A DNA stretch of 22,458 bases, from the IMG/VR virus record IMGVR_UViG_3300023184_000559, positions 1 to 22,458 of that record, one strand, 5' to 3'. The notes beneath the pieces were generated by a model that saw nothing but the letters and a program-made list of their open reading frames with translations, had not been told where the DNA came from and searched no databases. Positions 1-4,864 of the stretch are shown one piece after another. Made by a program: the position numbers and the translations under genes. Source of the DNA: a virus. Position 1 is the stretch's first letter. Each line of letters begins with the position of its first letter.

Positions 1-243
1 CGTGCGCCGCTGAAGCCAGTTATATACTGTCTGCCGATAGTTCGCCAGCGCCTTGTGCTTGGGATGGTCAGCCAGCAAGTGCTTAACGTACCGGCCCGCG
101 TTGCGGTCAGCTTTCTTTGCCGTAGTAACTTCTTGGCTGATAGCGCGGTCTTGCTTGGTTGCAGACCACACGTTGATGTCCACACAGACAAGCACCGCAG
201 AGGATGCCAAGCTGATAAGGTGCTGAGGTTTCTGTAATTCCAT
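1..243 (-). CDS. Hypothetical phage protein, N-terminal part (runs off the left edge)
   Basis: An open frame starts with ATG at 243, reads leftward (MELQKPQHLISLASSAVLV...) and stays open to position 1, giving 81 codons. An AGGAGA ribosome site lies about six bases upstream of the ATG. The visible part has a hydrophobic stretch at about residues 9-22, then a charged helical segment rich in Lys and Arg (TTAKKADRNAGRY, HPKHKALANYRQ). I do not recognise a domain; it resembles conserved hypothetical proteins of environmental phages, by impression only. It has its own promoter and a leader with a repeated inverted element, so it is likely regulated separately from the six genes upstream. The C-terminus is missing, so length and function cannot be judged. 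Confidence 0.8.
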   Translation of the reverse strand, partial: MELQKPQHLISLASSAVLVCVDINVWSATKQDRAISQEVTTAKKADRNAGRYVKHLLADHPKHKALANYRQTVYNWLQRRT

Positions 244-269
244 AATGATTCTCCTGAGATAAAACAAAT

Positions 270-297
270 CTCACGTTGCCGTGAGGTCTTAAGTAGG
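270..297 (-). promoter_or_regulatory. Leader element copy 1 (TCACG-N4-CGTGA inverted repeat plus conserved flank)
   Basis: A 28-bp element lies in the leader between the promoter at 330-358 and the gene starting at 243. It contains CTCACG-TTGC-CGTGAG and then a GTCTTAAGTAGG-type flank (plus strand). It matches copies at 1868-1895 (23 of 28 by eye) and 2528-2555. It begins 33 bp downstream of the -10 box, almost as in copy 2. It could act as an RNA hairpin or as a DNA operator. Confidence 0.7.
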
Positions 298-329
298 GTC
301 GCTCTAAGGTTGCTTCCCGACTTACAATA

Positions 330-358
330 AGTATAACACAACTTGACATACTAGTCAA
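330..358 (-). promoter_or_regulatory. Sigma70-type promoter overlapped by a palindrome
   Basis: On the minus strand there is a -35 box TTGACT (353-358), a 17-bp spacer and a -10 box TATACT (330-335). The -35 box sits inside a perfect inverted repeat CTTGAC-N6-GTCAAG (342-359), which looks like a repressor or activator site that would compete with RNA polymerase. The predicted start is near 323. It would drive the gene that begins at 243. Confidence 0.75.
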
Positions 359-376
359 GCACTTCAACTAACTTTC

Positions 377-580
377 TTATTCATGGGCGTACTTGTTCAA
401 TCCTTTCAATAAGGTTAGGTCAGTCACTAGGATGTAGTTGGACTTAGCCATAGGCACGATAGTCCTCGTAGGCGTAGCCATCTCAGTCTCGGCACAGGGG
501 ATGCAGTGCTTGTAACCAAGAGCCCACCGAGCCGTGGGGTACTGTTCGTCGCAGAGTCGGCAATGGGGTATGTGATTCAT
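377..580 (-). CDS. Small zinc-ribbon-like phage protein
   Basis: A 67-residue protein with two Cys pairs, CRLC at residues 8-11 and CIPC at about 26-29, flanking a conserved-looking ARWALGYKH stretch. This spacing fits a small zinc-binding ribbon. The C-terminal half (VPMAKSNYILVTD) reads like a short beta-rich segment. Similar small CxxC-GYK-CxxC proteins occur in many environmental phages without known function (from memory, not searched). Its ATG overlaps the stop of the gene upstream by ATGA, so it is translationally coupled and is the last gene of the leftward operon that begins at 1842. No intrinsic terminator is visible after it. Confidence 0.75.
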   Translation of the reverse strand: MNHIPHCRLCDEQYPTARWALGYKHCIPCAETEMATPTRTIVPMAKSNYILVTDLTLLKGLNKYAHE

Positions 581-891
581 TCGTCAGTCTCCTGAGTGAG
601 TTGTTTTAGGTCGTTATAAATAAGCCATAGTTTGTGACCCTCATCACGCATGTCATCAGTCCCACCATGCAGTCGGGTAAAGATGTTCTTCATCTTGGGT
701 AGGTAGTGGTCACGCACTTCTTCCTCTATGGCTTTCATGTTGTCGTACTGCTTCCATGCTTCACACACAGGGCAACCATCCTCGTGGTCAGGGCAACGCG
801 CACCCCAATAGAACAGAACGGCTTCGTGCACAGGGTTGTTATCCACTGCGGTGTTTGGATTGATTTCTAGGTCATGGTTGTGTGTCATCAT
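577..891 (-). CDS. Hypothetical acidic protein, 104 aa
   Basis: Starts ATG-ATG at 891/888 with GGAG five bases upstream. The protein is acidic and has a CPDHEDGCPVCEAW segment at about residues 33-46 with three Cys and one His that could bind a metal. A long helical region follows (DNMKAIEEEVRDHYLPKMKNIF) and then a second helix near the C-terminus. It overlaps the upstream membrane-protein gene by 20 bp and the downstream gene by ATGA, so it belongs to the operon. No function is recognised. Confidence 0.75.
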   Translation of the reverse strand: MMTHNHDLEINPNTAVDNNPVHEAVLFYWGARCPDHEDGCPVCEAWKQYDNMKAIEEEVRDHYLPKMKNIFTRLHGGTDDMRDEGHKLWLIYNDLKQLTQETDE

Positions 892-1063
892 GGTCTCCGT
901 TCATATACACAGTTATCAGGTAGCCAATGTTTGCGCCAGCCCACACCAAGCCAGCTTGGAATAGCCAGCCTTCTCTGTCCCAACAGGTGAACAGGAATAT
1001 GGTAGCAAGCACGGCGATGCCGATGTCGGCAAGGGTTTGTGGTTTAGTTGTTACGTAGTTCAT
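872..1063 (-). CDS. Small two-helix membrane protein, 63 aa
   Basis: I chose the ATG at 1063 because GAGGAAAT lies just upstream; a longer frame starting at 1114 would overlap the preceding gene and has no ribosome site. The protein has two likely membrane helices, about residues 11-28 (DIGIAVLATIFLFTCW) and 33-54 (WLFQAGLVWAGANIGYLI), and an acidic, hydrophilic tail ending in GDHDDTQP. Two helices and small size would also fit a holin or a superinfection-exclusion protein, but the position in a leftward, probably early operon away from lysis genes does not favour holin. Function unknown. Confidence 0.7.
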   Translation of the reverse strand: MNYVTTKPQTLADIGIAVLATIFLFTCWDREGWLFQAGLVWAGANIGYLITVYMNGDHDDTQP

Positions 1064-1065
1064 GA

Positions 1066-1248
1066 TTATTTCCTCAGTAGGTAGGTGATGTCGTACCCAA
1101 GCGTCTCGATGCACCTTAGAACGCGCTTAGTCAGGGTCGTGGTTCCTGCAATGGCGGCAAACCGCAAGGCATCGTCGCATATGGGGTAGACCTTCTCCGT
1201 GCCGTATACGTCACGGACTTGGACTGTTATTTGTTTGGTTGATGTCAT
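1066..1248 (-). CDS. Hypothetical protein, 60 aa
   Basis: The start at ATG 1248 is preferred: GAGG lies about ten bases upstream, and an in-frame extension to 1365 would run deep into the preceding gene. The protein begins TSTKQITVQVRDVYG, a beta-rich segment, followed by a helical half ending in a hydrophobic GYDITYLLRK. Its stop lies two bases before the start of the membrane-protein gene, so the two are tightly linked. I recall similar short proteins in environmental phages, all without function. Confidence 0.7.
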   Translation of the reverse strand: MTSTKQITVQVRDVYGTEKVYPICDDALRFAAIAGTTTLTKRVLRCIETLGYDITYLLRK

Positions 1249-1276
1249 AGTTAATACCTCATGTGAAGGTGAATGC

Positions 1277-1492
1277 TTAATCAGTGGATAGAGCGACTTC
1301 GGTGATTGCATACACCACCTTGTCGTCCATGTGCGCCTCGGCTTGCTTGCATAGCCACATCTCATAGTCAGCAGTTGCTTTATTCAAGTAAGCGTTGCAG
1401 GGTCTGCCGTTGCACGTAAGCACGTAGACAGTCGGTACGTCGTCGGACTGTGCGTCCATTTCCTCAAGATACAGTTGTTTCATAACACCCAT
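1277..1492 (-). CDS. Hypothetical protein, 71 aa
   Basis: Starts at ATG 1492 with AGGAG six bases upstream; a second in-frame ATG at 1483 is possible but has a poorer site. The sequence has a short beta segment (TVYVLTCNGRPCNAYL) with two Cys, then a helix with many Ala and Glu. No domain is recognised. It is the second gene of the operon driven by the 1929-1957 promoter, 20 bp after the first. Confidence 0.7.
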   Translation of the reverse strand: MGVMKQLYLEEMDAQSDDVPTVYVLTCNGRPCNAYLNKATADYEMWLCKQAEAHMDDKVVYAITEVALSTD

Positions 1493-1512
1493 GATGTTCT
1501 CCTAGTTAATGT

Positions 1513-1842
1513 TTAAATGATGTCGTAGCCAGTGCAGAAGCTCCAGAGGGATACCTCGTTGTCTGGCTCGTGGATGGTCAGTGTGGCAAACTCGTCGTCG
1601 ATGTCTTGGAACTCGTCGAAGTCGTAAGCGCGGTCTAAGAACTCAAGGTTCTGTGTGTGGTACGTGTCGGTGCGGTACTCAGTCTGCATATAGCACACCA
1701 CGTCGTCGTGAGATGCTACATTGGACGACGCATTGCGCCGCGCCACGGGACGATATGCCTTACGGATAGAACGTGGCATCTTGGCAAGCCATGCGGTTGC
1801 ATCAGCGTGCTGCTCAGGGGACATAGATATAAACGATAGCAT
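1513..1842 (-). CDS. Hypothetical protein, 109 aa, first gene of the leftward operon
   Basis: ATG at 1842 is the likely start, because AAAGGAG lies five bases upstream. An in-frame GTG at 1872 falls inside the leader inverted repeat and lacks a ribosome site. The N-terminal third is basic and helical (RSIRKAYRPVARR at about residues 24-36). The C-terminal two thirds are acidic (DRAYDFDEFQDIDDEFATL). No known domain. The gene lies about 80 bases downstream of the predicted transcription start and behind leader element copy 2, so its expression probably depends on whatever acts there. Confidence 0.7.
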   Translation of the reverse strand: MLSFISMSPEQHADATAWLAKMPRSIRKAYRPVARRNASSNVASHDDVVCYMQTEYRTDTYHTQNLEFLDRAYDFDEFQDIDDEFATLTIHEPDNEVSLWSFCTGYDII

Positions 1843-1867
1843 GTGAACTCCTTTCGGGGGTATAGGC

Positions 1868-1895
1868 CTCACGTGTCCGTGAGGTGTTAGTTAGG
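1868..1895 (-). promoter_or_regulatory. Leader element copy 2
   Basis: The second copy of the 28-bp element lies in the leader of the six-gene operon. The core CCTCACG-TGTC-CGTGAGG (1867-1884) can form a 7-bp stem with a 4-base loop in the transcript. The conserved flank GTGTTAGTTAGG follows on the plus strand. Its edge lies 34 bp from the -10 box, against 33 bp for copy 1. Confidence 0.7.
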
Positions 1896-1928
1896 ACGAG
1901 ACGCAGACTGCATCCCTTCCTAAGCTCC

Positions 1929-1957
1929 ATTATAAGGGAGAATGACTTTTATGTCAA
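1929..1957 (-). promoter_or_regulatory. Perfect-consensus sigma70 promoter
   Basis: On the minus strand TTGACA (1952-1957), a spacer of exactly 17 bp and TATAAT (1929-1934) match the bacterial housekeeping consensus at all twelve positions. The predicted start is near 1922, and it drives the genes from 1842 leftward. Such strength fits an early phage promoter used by host RNA polymerase on entry. Confidence 0.88.
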
Positions 1958-2022
1958 GTCTATATTTACATTAGTTAGGGCTGAGGACTGAGCAGTATGC
2001 GGCAGTTGCCCTGCGTGGAGGC

Positions 2023-2049
2023 TTGTTCTACTTGTTCTATTTGTTCTAC
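2023..2049. repeat. Tandem 9-bp repeat TTGTTCTAY x3, with scattered copies to 2400
   Basis: Three exact head-to-tail units: TTGTTCTAC, TTGTTCTAT, TTGTTCTAC. The same motif recurs as GTTCTAC at 2161-2167 and 2335-2341, and inverted as GTAGAAC at 2283-2289 and 2388-2394, with degenerate GAACAA forms between. The clustering in 380 bp suggests binding sites for one protein. Confidence 0.75.
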
Positions 2050-2095
2050 TTTTGGAACTTGACTTATAGAACGTGTTTTTGAAAAGGGGTGCTTT

Positions 2096-2323
2096 GTAAG
2101 TTGTTGATTTATATAGCCTTTTTTAATAAAATAGTTATAAATATAATAAGATGTTCCGATGTTCTACGAAATTTAGGGGGTATACGGTCTTATCCGGTCT
2201 TTTTTACTTTTGTATGCGGACTTGCTGCTAAAAGGTCTTAACGAGAAAAACGTGCAAAAATCTCCCCTATACCTGAAAAAACGTAGAACATTAGAACAAA
2301 ACCACGTAAGTTGTTGATTTATA
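2096..2323. repeat. Pair of 18-bp direct repeats (2096-2113 and 2306-2323)
   Basis: GTAAGTTGTTGATTTATA occurs twice, unchanged, 210 bp apart, with one copy at each side of the TTGTTCTAC-rich interval. They lie outside any gene. Confidence 0.8.
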
Positions 2324-2408
2324 AGGCAAATTCTGTTCTACGGGGTATAAAAAAGCGGAACAAAAAAGGCCTAAAACAGAACGAAAAGTAGAACAAAACG
2401 CACTTGGC

Positions 2409-2583
2409 TATCATTTAATCTTTGCGTAACTGAAGTTTGGCACTTTTTGGCCTATCATTTAATCTTTGCGTAACTGACGCAGCCCATATTTCACCTACAT
2501 CATTTAATCTTTGCGTAAATGATACATCTCACGTGTGCGTGAAGTCTTAATTAAGCCTCATCATTTAATCTTTGCGTAACTCA
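2409..2583. repeat. Four iteron-like direct repeats
   Basis: The 19-bp core TCATTTAATCTTTGCGTAA occurs without mismatch at 2411, 2455, 2500 and 2561, all in the same orientation, spaced 44, 45 and 61 bp. Copies 1 and 2 are identical over a longer 25 bp. The larger last gap holds copy 3 of the leader element. Spacers differ in sequence, so these are discrete binding sites rather than a CRISPR array. Iterons for a replication protein, or operators of a regulator, are the likely roles. Confidence 0.8.
2528..2555 (-). promoter_or_regulatory. Leader element copy 3, inside the iteron array
   Basis: A third 28-bp copy has the same TCACG-TGTG-CGTGA core and a GTCTTAATTAAG flank. The outermost stem pair seen in copies 1 and 2 is lost here. 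No good promoter is found at the equivalent upstream distance and no gene follows directly, so this copy may be a DNA site rather than a messenger leader. Confidence 0.6.
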
Positions 2584-2617
2584 CACGCCATACAACGCCC
2601 ACTCACGCGCGCGCACT

Positions 2618-2654
2618 AAAATAACTGGTTTCAAAACGCTGGGCGCAAAAAAAA
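2618..2654 (-). repeat. Post-terminator tail repeat, copy 1
   Basis: A segment beginning AAAATAACTGG, continuing TCAAAACG and ending GGCGCAAAAAAA. It is nearly the same as 3476-3511 (about 32 of 36 positions by eye). Each copy runs directly into the T-tract of an intrinsic terminator, marking the end of a single-gene cassette. Confidence 0.75.
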
Positions 2655-2682
2655 CCCGCATGGCCTCTCGACCATGCGGGTT
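2645..2682 (-). terminator. Intrinsic terminator of the 2696-3334 gene
   Basis: On the minus strand an 11-bp perfect stem AACCCGCATGG / CCATGCGGGTT (2672-2682 with 2653-2663) with an 8-base loop is followed by a run of eight T. It begins 14 bases after the stop codon. Confidence 0.9.
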
Positions 2683-2695
2683 AACCCTGACTTAA

Positions 2696-3334
2696 TTATT
2701 TCTTATTGTATGCTGTCCAGAAAGCATCCTTTGCCATGCGGAACTGAACATTGTTCGCAGTACTGTCGCCCTTACCTTGCTTGACCTTGACAGATTTTTC
2801 TAGGGCATCGAATACCTTAGTCACCGACTGCACAAAGTCCAGCGTAGTGCGAGTGTGTGATTGTCCAGCACCTAGAATTTTCTTAGCGGCTCTTTTCAAG
2901 TCGCCAAGTCGATTCGAACAATATACTTGAACTGTATCGCGCACCTTAGCGATTAGCGCGTGTTTTTCCGGCTCAGTATTTTTCAGCTTGCCAAATTCCT
3001 GACTAGTCAGGGAAAAAGCAAAATCTAATCCCACGTCGATTTTCTCGACCGACTTATTTGCAACATGCTCGGGCGTGGCCTTAACATAGTGCCCGTTTAT
3101 CACGGCATACTGTACCGCCGGATGTGTTTCATTCCAGCGCTTTTTATAACCCGAATACAGTTCCGATTTTGCTTCGTCTGAAATATCTTCAGGGAAACCC
3201 GCAATGTTGTCCAGCGCATATTGCGCCTGACTAGTCAGCGAATCAGACGTCTGCGCTTGCTTGTATCCAAGGTCAGCGATGCTGGAAAATGTCAGGGTTT
3301 CGCCTGACAGGGTAGTTGTGGCAGATTTTGCCAT
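2696..3334 (-). CDS. Conserved phage protein of unknown function, 212 aa
   Basis: ATG at 3334 is chosen because GGAGAT lies upstream at normal spacing; the in-frame extension to 3379 would cover a leader hairpin. The N-terminus (MAKSATTTLSGETLTF) is polar. The rest is mostly helical and rich in Lys, Glu and Ala, with a basic helix near residue 150 (RLGDLKRAAKKIL). The C-terminus ends NVQFRMAKDAFWTAYNKK. I recall close relatives in environmental phages, all hypothetical. The gene stands alone with its own promoter, leader hairpin and strong terminator, which points to high or specially timed expression. A DNA-binding role is possible but only a guess from its basic helices and the origin-like region next to it. 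Confidence 0.82.
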   Translation of the reverse strand: MAKSATTTLSGETLTFSSIADLGYKQAQTSDSLTSQAQYALDNIAGFPEDISDEAKSELYSGYKKRWNETHPAVQYAVINGHYVKATPEHVANKSVEKIDVGLDFAFSLTSQEFGKLKNTEPEKHALIAKVRDTVQVYCSNRLGDLKRAAKKILGAGQSHTRTTLDFVQSVTKVFDALEKSVKVKQGKGDSTANNVQFRMAKDAFWTAYNKK

Positions 3335-3361
3335 GGTGATATCTCCAAAAGGATTAAAAAA

Positions 3362-3387
3362 TTGTCGGTGCAAAATCACATCGACAA
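3362..3387 (-). promoter_or_regulatory. 5'-leader hairpin of the 2696-3334 gene
   Basis: TTGTCG (3362-3367) pairs with CGACAA (3382-3387), and GTG (3368-3370) pairs with CAC (3377-3379) across a two-base bulge. It lies at the predicted 5' end of the transcript, like the hairpin in the neighbouring cassette. Such hairpins often protect messages from decay. Confidence 0.5.
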
Positions 3388-3391
3388 ATAG

Positions 3392-3436
3392 ATAATGACA
3401 TAATGGCCGTCATAAGTAAAGTATCACGTGGGGATG
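3392..3436 (-). promoter_or_regulatory. Cassette promoter A with conserved upstream block
   Basis: Minus strand: -35-like TTTACT (3415-3420), 17 bp, -10-like CATTAT (3392-3397). A block at 3412-3436 (ATAAGTAAAGT ... CGTGGGGATG on the plus strand) matches 4093-4117 at 22 of 25 positions. The predicted start is near 3385, about 50 bases before the gene. Confidence 0.65.
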
Positions 3437-3475
3437 AAACGCTATTTAGGCCACGCACGCATGGCGCGCCCGACC

Positions 3476-3511
3476 AAAAATAACTGGCATCAAAACGTAG
3501 GCGCAAAAAAA
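3476..3511 (-). repeat. Post-terminator tail repeat, copy 2
   Basis: The second copy of the 36-bp segment found at 2618-2654, again joined to the T-tract of a terminator. Its position between two single-gene units supports a duplicated cassette. Confidence 0.75.
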
Positions 3512-3530
3512 CGGGGCCGAAGCCCCGTTT
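3504..3530 (-). terminator. Intrinsic terminator of the 3544-4014 gene
   Basis: A 9-bp perfect stem AAACGGGGC / GCCCCGTTT (3509-3517 with 3522-3530) has a four-base loop, with a run of seven T after it on the minus strand. It lies 13 bases after the stop of the leftward gene. Confidence 0.88.
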
Positions 3531-3543
3531 TCTAGTTAGTGCA

Positions 3544-4014
3544 TCAATCGCACTGAATTGCATATTCTTTGATAGTCTCGGCTCTCTCACCGATTACAAC
3601 TTTCCGGCATGTCTGACTATCATTCTTAACATACACATCGAACGATATTGCAGTGCCGTCTTCATATCTGTAGTGAAACGTGCGGTTGATTGCACTAGGA
3701 TACTCAGACACTGATTGCTTAGTGATTGGCTTCCAATTCTCCAATGCCCATAAGCGTGCAGACACTTCATTGCACTTAAATCCCTCAACGTCGTACATGT
3801 ACAACCGCACGGTAATACGGTCCGCATAATCGTTGTAATCCAGACTGACACTGTTGTTCTTAGTGTCATCAAACGCTACAAGCTTAAGCAGTGGAGTCAG
3901 TGCGCGTCGTGCGCGTTTGATAGCATCGCGTTCTATACGTGCGCGTCGTGCGCGCGATTGCATCTCTTTTGTATGGGTTTCGAAGATAGCGGAAACGGCT
4001 TTTGATGTTGCCAT
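3544..4014 (-). CDS. Hypothetical protein with a very basic N-terminal helix, 156 aa
   Basis: Starts ATG at 4014 after AAAGGA. Residues 15-45 form an Arg-rich segment (RARRARIERDAIKRARRALT) in which the RARRA unit appears twice, encoded by a 16-bp repeated GTGCGCGTCGTGCGCG. The remainder (about 50-150) looks beta-rich with aromatic residues, for example ITVRLYMYDVEGF and FDVYVKN. A nucleic-acid-binding tail joined to a globular domain is a fair description, but no family is recognised. It is the first single-gene cassette left of the divergence point and has its own promoter, hairpin and terminator. Confidence 0.8.
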   Translation of the reverse strand: MATSKAVSAIFETHTKEMQSRARRARIERDAIKRARRALTPLLKLVAFDDTKNNSVSLDYNDYADRITVRLYMYDVEGFKCNEVSARLWALENWKPITKQSVSEYPSAINRTFHYRYEDGTAISFDVYVKNDSQTCRKVVIGERAETIKEYAIQCD

Positions 4015-4041
4015 GGTATTGTCCTTTCAAGACGGTTTTGT

Positions 4042-4066
4042 ATGCACTGCAACCACTGCAATGCAT
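4042..4066 (-). promoter_or_regulatory. 5'-end hairpin of the 3544-4014 transcript
   Basis: 4042-4051 pairs with 4057-4066, giving a 10-bp stem with a five-base loop. The single mismatch in DNA becomes a G-U pair in the minus-strand RNA. The predicted start (near 4066) is the base of the stem, so the message would begin with the hairpin. Confidence 0.6.
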
Positions 4067-4072
4067 GAATAC

Positions 4073-4117
4073 ATAGTGGCATAAAACCATGTATAAGTAA
4101 AGTTTGGCGTGGGGATG
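4073..4117 (-). promoter_or_regulatory. Cassette promoter B with conserved upstream block
   Basis: Minus strand: TTTACT (4096-4101), 17 bp, CACTAT (4073-4078), with the same 25-bp block as promoter A (4093-4117). The shared bases extend beyond the -35 box into CATCCCCACG, which points to an activator site or a phage-specific promoter. Confidence 0.65.
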
Positions 4118-4130
4118 GGCCACTCCCCAC
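4109..4130. repeat. Inverted repeat GTGGGGA-N8-TCCCCAC
   Basis: Perfect 7-bp arms (4109-4115 and 4124-4130). The left arm is part of the conserved block of promoter B, so a bound protein would affect the leftward cassette and might also affect the rightward operon. The rest of the divergent spacer (4131-4250) holds two 7-C tracts (4130-4136 and 4211-4217) and no gene. Confidence 0.6.
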
Positions 4131-4250
4131 CCCCCCAAACGGCTCGCGGGTCCCATCCGGTCCCCCATACCCTTAGACTTACACAAATAACCTCGCTCAT
4201 TTCCAAAACACCCCCCCGTCACTAAAACAAAACCCCATGTAAAAAAATTT

Positions 4251-4280
4251 TTTACAAAAAATTCTGGAAAGTGCTATATA
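4251..4280 (+). promoter_or_regulatory. Extended -10 promoter of the structural operon
   Basis: TTTACA (4251-4256), 18 bp, TATATA (4275-4280), with TGC directly before the -10, which fits the extended -10 pattern. Transcription would begin near 4287, only about two bases before the ATG at 4289. Confidence 0.6.
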
Positions 4281-4288
4281 CTGCCGCC

Positions 4289-4864
4289 ATGACATCTCCA
4301 TTAGTGCCAACTATTGAGGAGAACATTCCTCTACCAGACAATGCTAAAGACGCATTTCCTGAGCTTTCACCAGCACAGGAACTAGAGATGCGCGCCAATG
4401 TAATTAAGTTAATGTCAGACTTAACAGGCGATCCAATAGCTCCCACCAAAGACAATGCGGAGCAGGCAAAGCAGATAGCTAAGGACATGATTAATGATCC
4501 TAAGCACAGACCTGATTTTGCTCAATACCCCAATGAGACCCTTGCATATCTAGCAGGCATGGTTGCCCAGATGAACATATCTATAGTCGATGAGCTATCA
4601 GACTTGAAGATGTATGTAGTTAATAAGCTGGTGCAAGAGGTAGAAACTGCTCGGGACTCCAAAGTTCGTATTGCAGCACTAGGAAAACTAGGCGAAGTAG
4701 ATGGAGTCGATGCCTTTAAGAAGCGCAGCGAAGTTACACACAAGGTACAAACCCTTGAAGAGGTCGAGAAAGAACTTCTTGAGACCCTTGGTGTACTAGA
4801 GAACAAAGCTATAGACGTAGAAGCTAGGGAAATTGTTAGGTTAGAGGCTCAAGATAGTGAGTGA
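4289..4864 (+). CDS. Probable small terminase subunit, 191 aa
   Basis: This gene lies directly before the large terminase and overlaps it by 8 bp, the usual place of the small subunit, which recognises viral DNA for packaging. The protein is acidic and mostly helical. The N-terminus is proline-rich (PLVPTIEENIPLP). There is a central helical core (LAYLAGMVAQMNISIVDELSDL, about residues 80-104) and a coiled-coil-like C-terminal helix (VQTLEEVEKELLETL, about 155-170). No clear helix-turn-helix is visible, so the role rests on position and general character. ATG 4289 has no ribosome site at normal distance; an in-frame GTG at 4271 is embedded in the promoter. A leaderless message starting at or near 4289 is the likely explanation. 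Confidence 0.65.
   Translation: MTSPLVPTIEENIPLPDNAKDAFPELSPAQELEMRANVIKLMSDLTGDPIAPTKDNAEQAKQIAKDMINDPKHRPDFAQYPNETLAYLAGMVAQMNISIVDELSDLKMYVVNKLVQEVETARDSKVRIAALGKLGEVDGVDAFKKRSEVTHKVQTLEEVEKELLETLGVLENKAIDVEAREIVRLEAQDSE

Larger units (their letters stand above)
1958..2646. other. Gene-free, repeat-rich control region; candidate replication origin
   Basis: About 690 bp with no credible coding frame on either strand. It holds a 9-bp tandem triplet, further TTGTTCTAC-like motifs in both orientations, an 18-bp direct repeat, an AT-rich tract at 2101-2157, four 19-bp iteron-like repeats at 2409-2583 and a third copy of the leader element. Iterons next to an AT-rich tract are the usual plan of iteron-type replication origins, so an origin is inferred. 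No replication initiator gene is seen in the window. Confidence 0.55.

Noticed and set aside
107-367. An 86-codon leftward frame over the first promoter
   Set aside because: It crosses the promoter and leader inverted repeat and overlaps, in another frame, the partial gene starting at 243, which has a good ribosome site.
1842-1872. GTG start at 1872 for the gene at 1513
   Set aside because: It lies in the leader inverted repeat and has no ribosome site, whereas ATG 1842 has AAAGGAG five bases upstream.
2409-2583. CRISPR array as explanation of the four repeats
   Set aside because: Only four copies, a repeat of 19 bp, unequal spacers (25, 26 and 42 bp) that hold unrelated control sequence, and no cas genes.
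4130-4217. Phase-variable poly-C tracts
   Set aside because: Seven C is short and both tracts lie outside coding sequence and outside the promoter spacers, so slippage would have no evident effect.
3884-4222. A 112-codon leftward frame over the divergent spacer
   Set aside because: It covers two promoters, a hairpin and poly-C tracts, and overlaps the well-supported gene ending at 3544 in another frame. The Gly- and Arg-rich product looks random.
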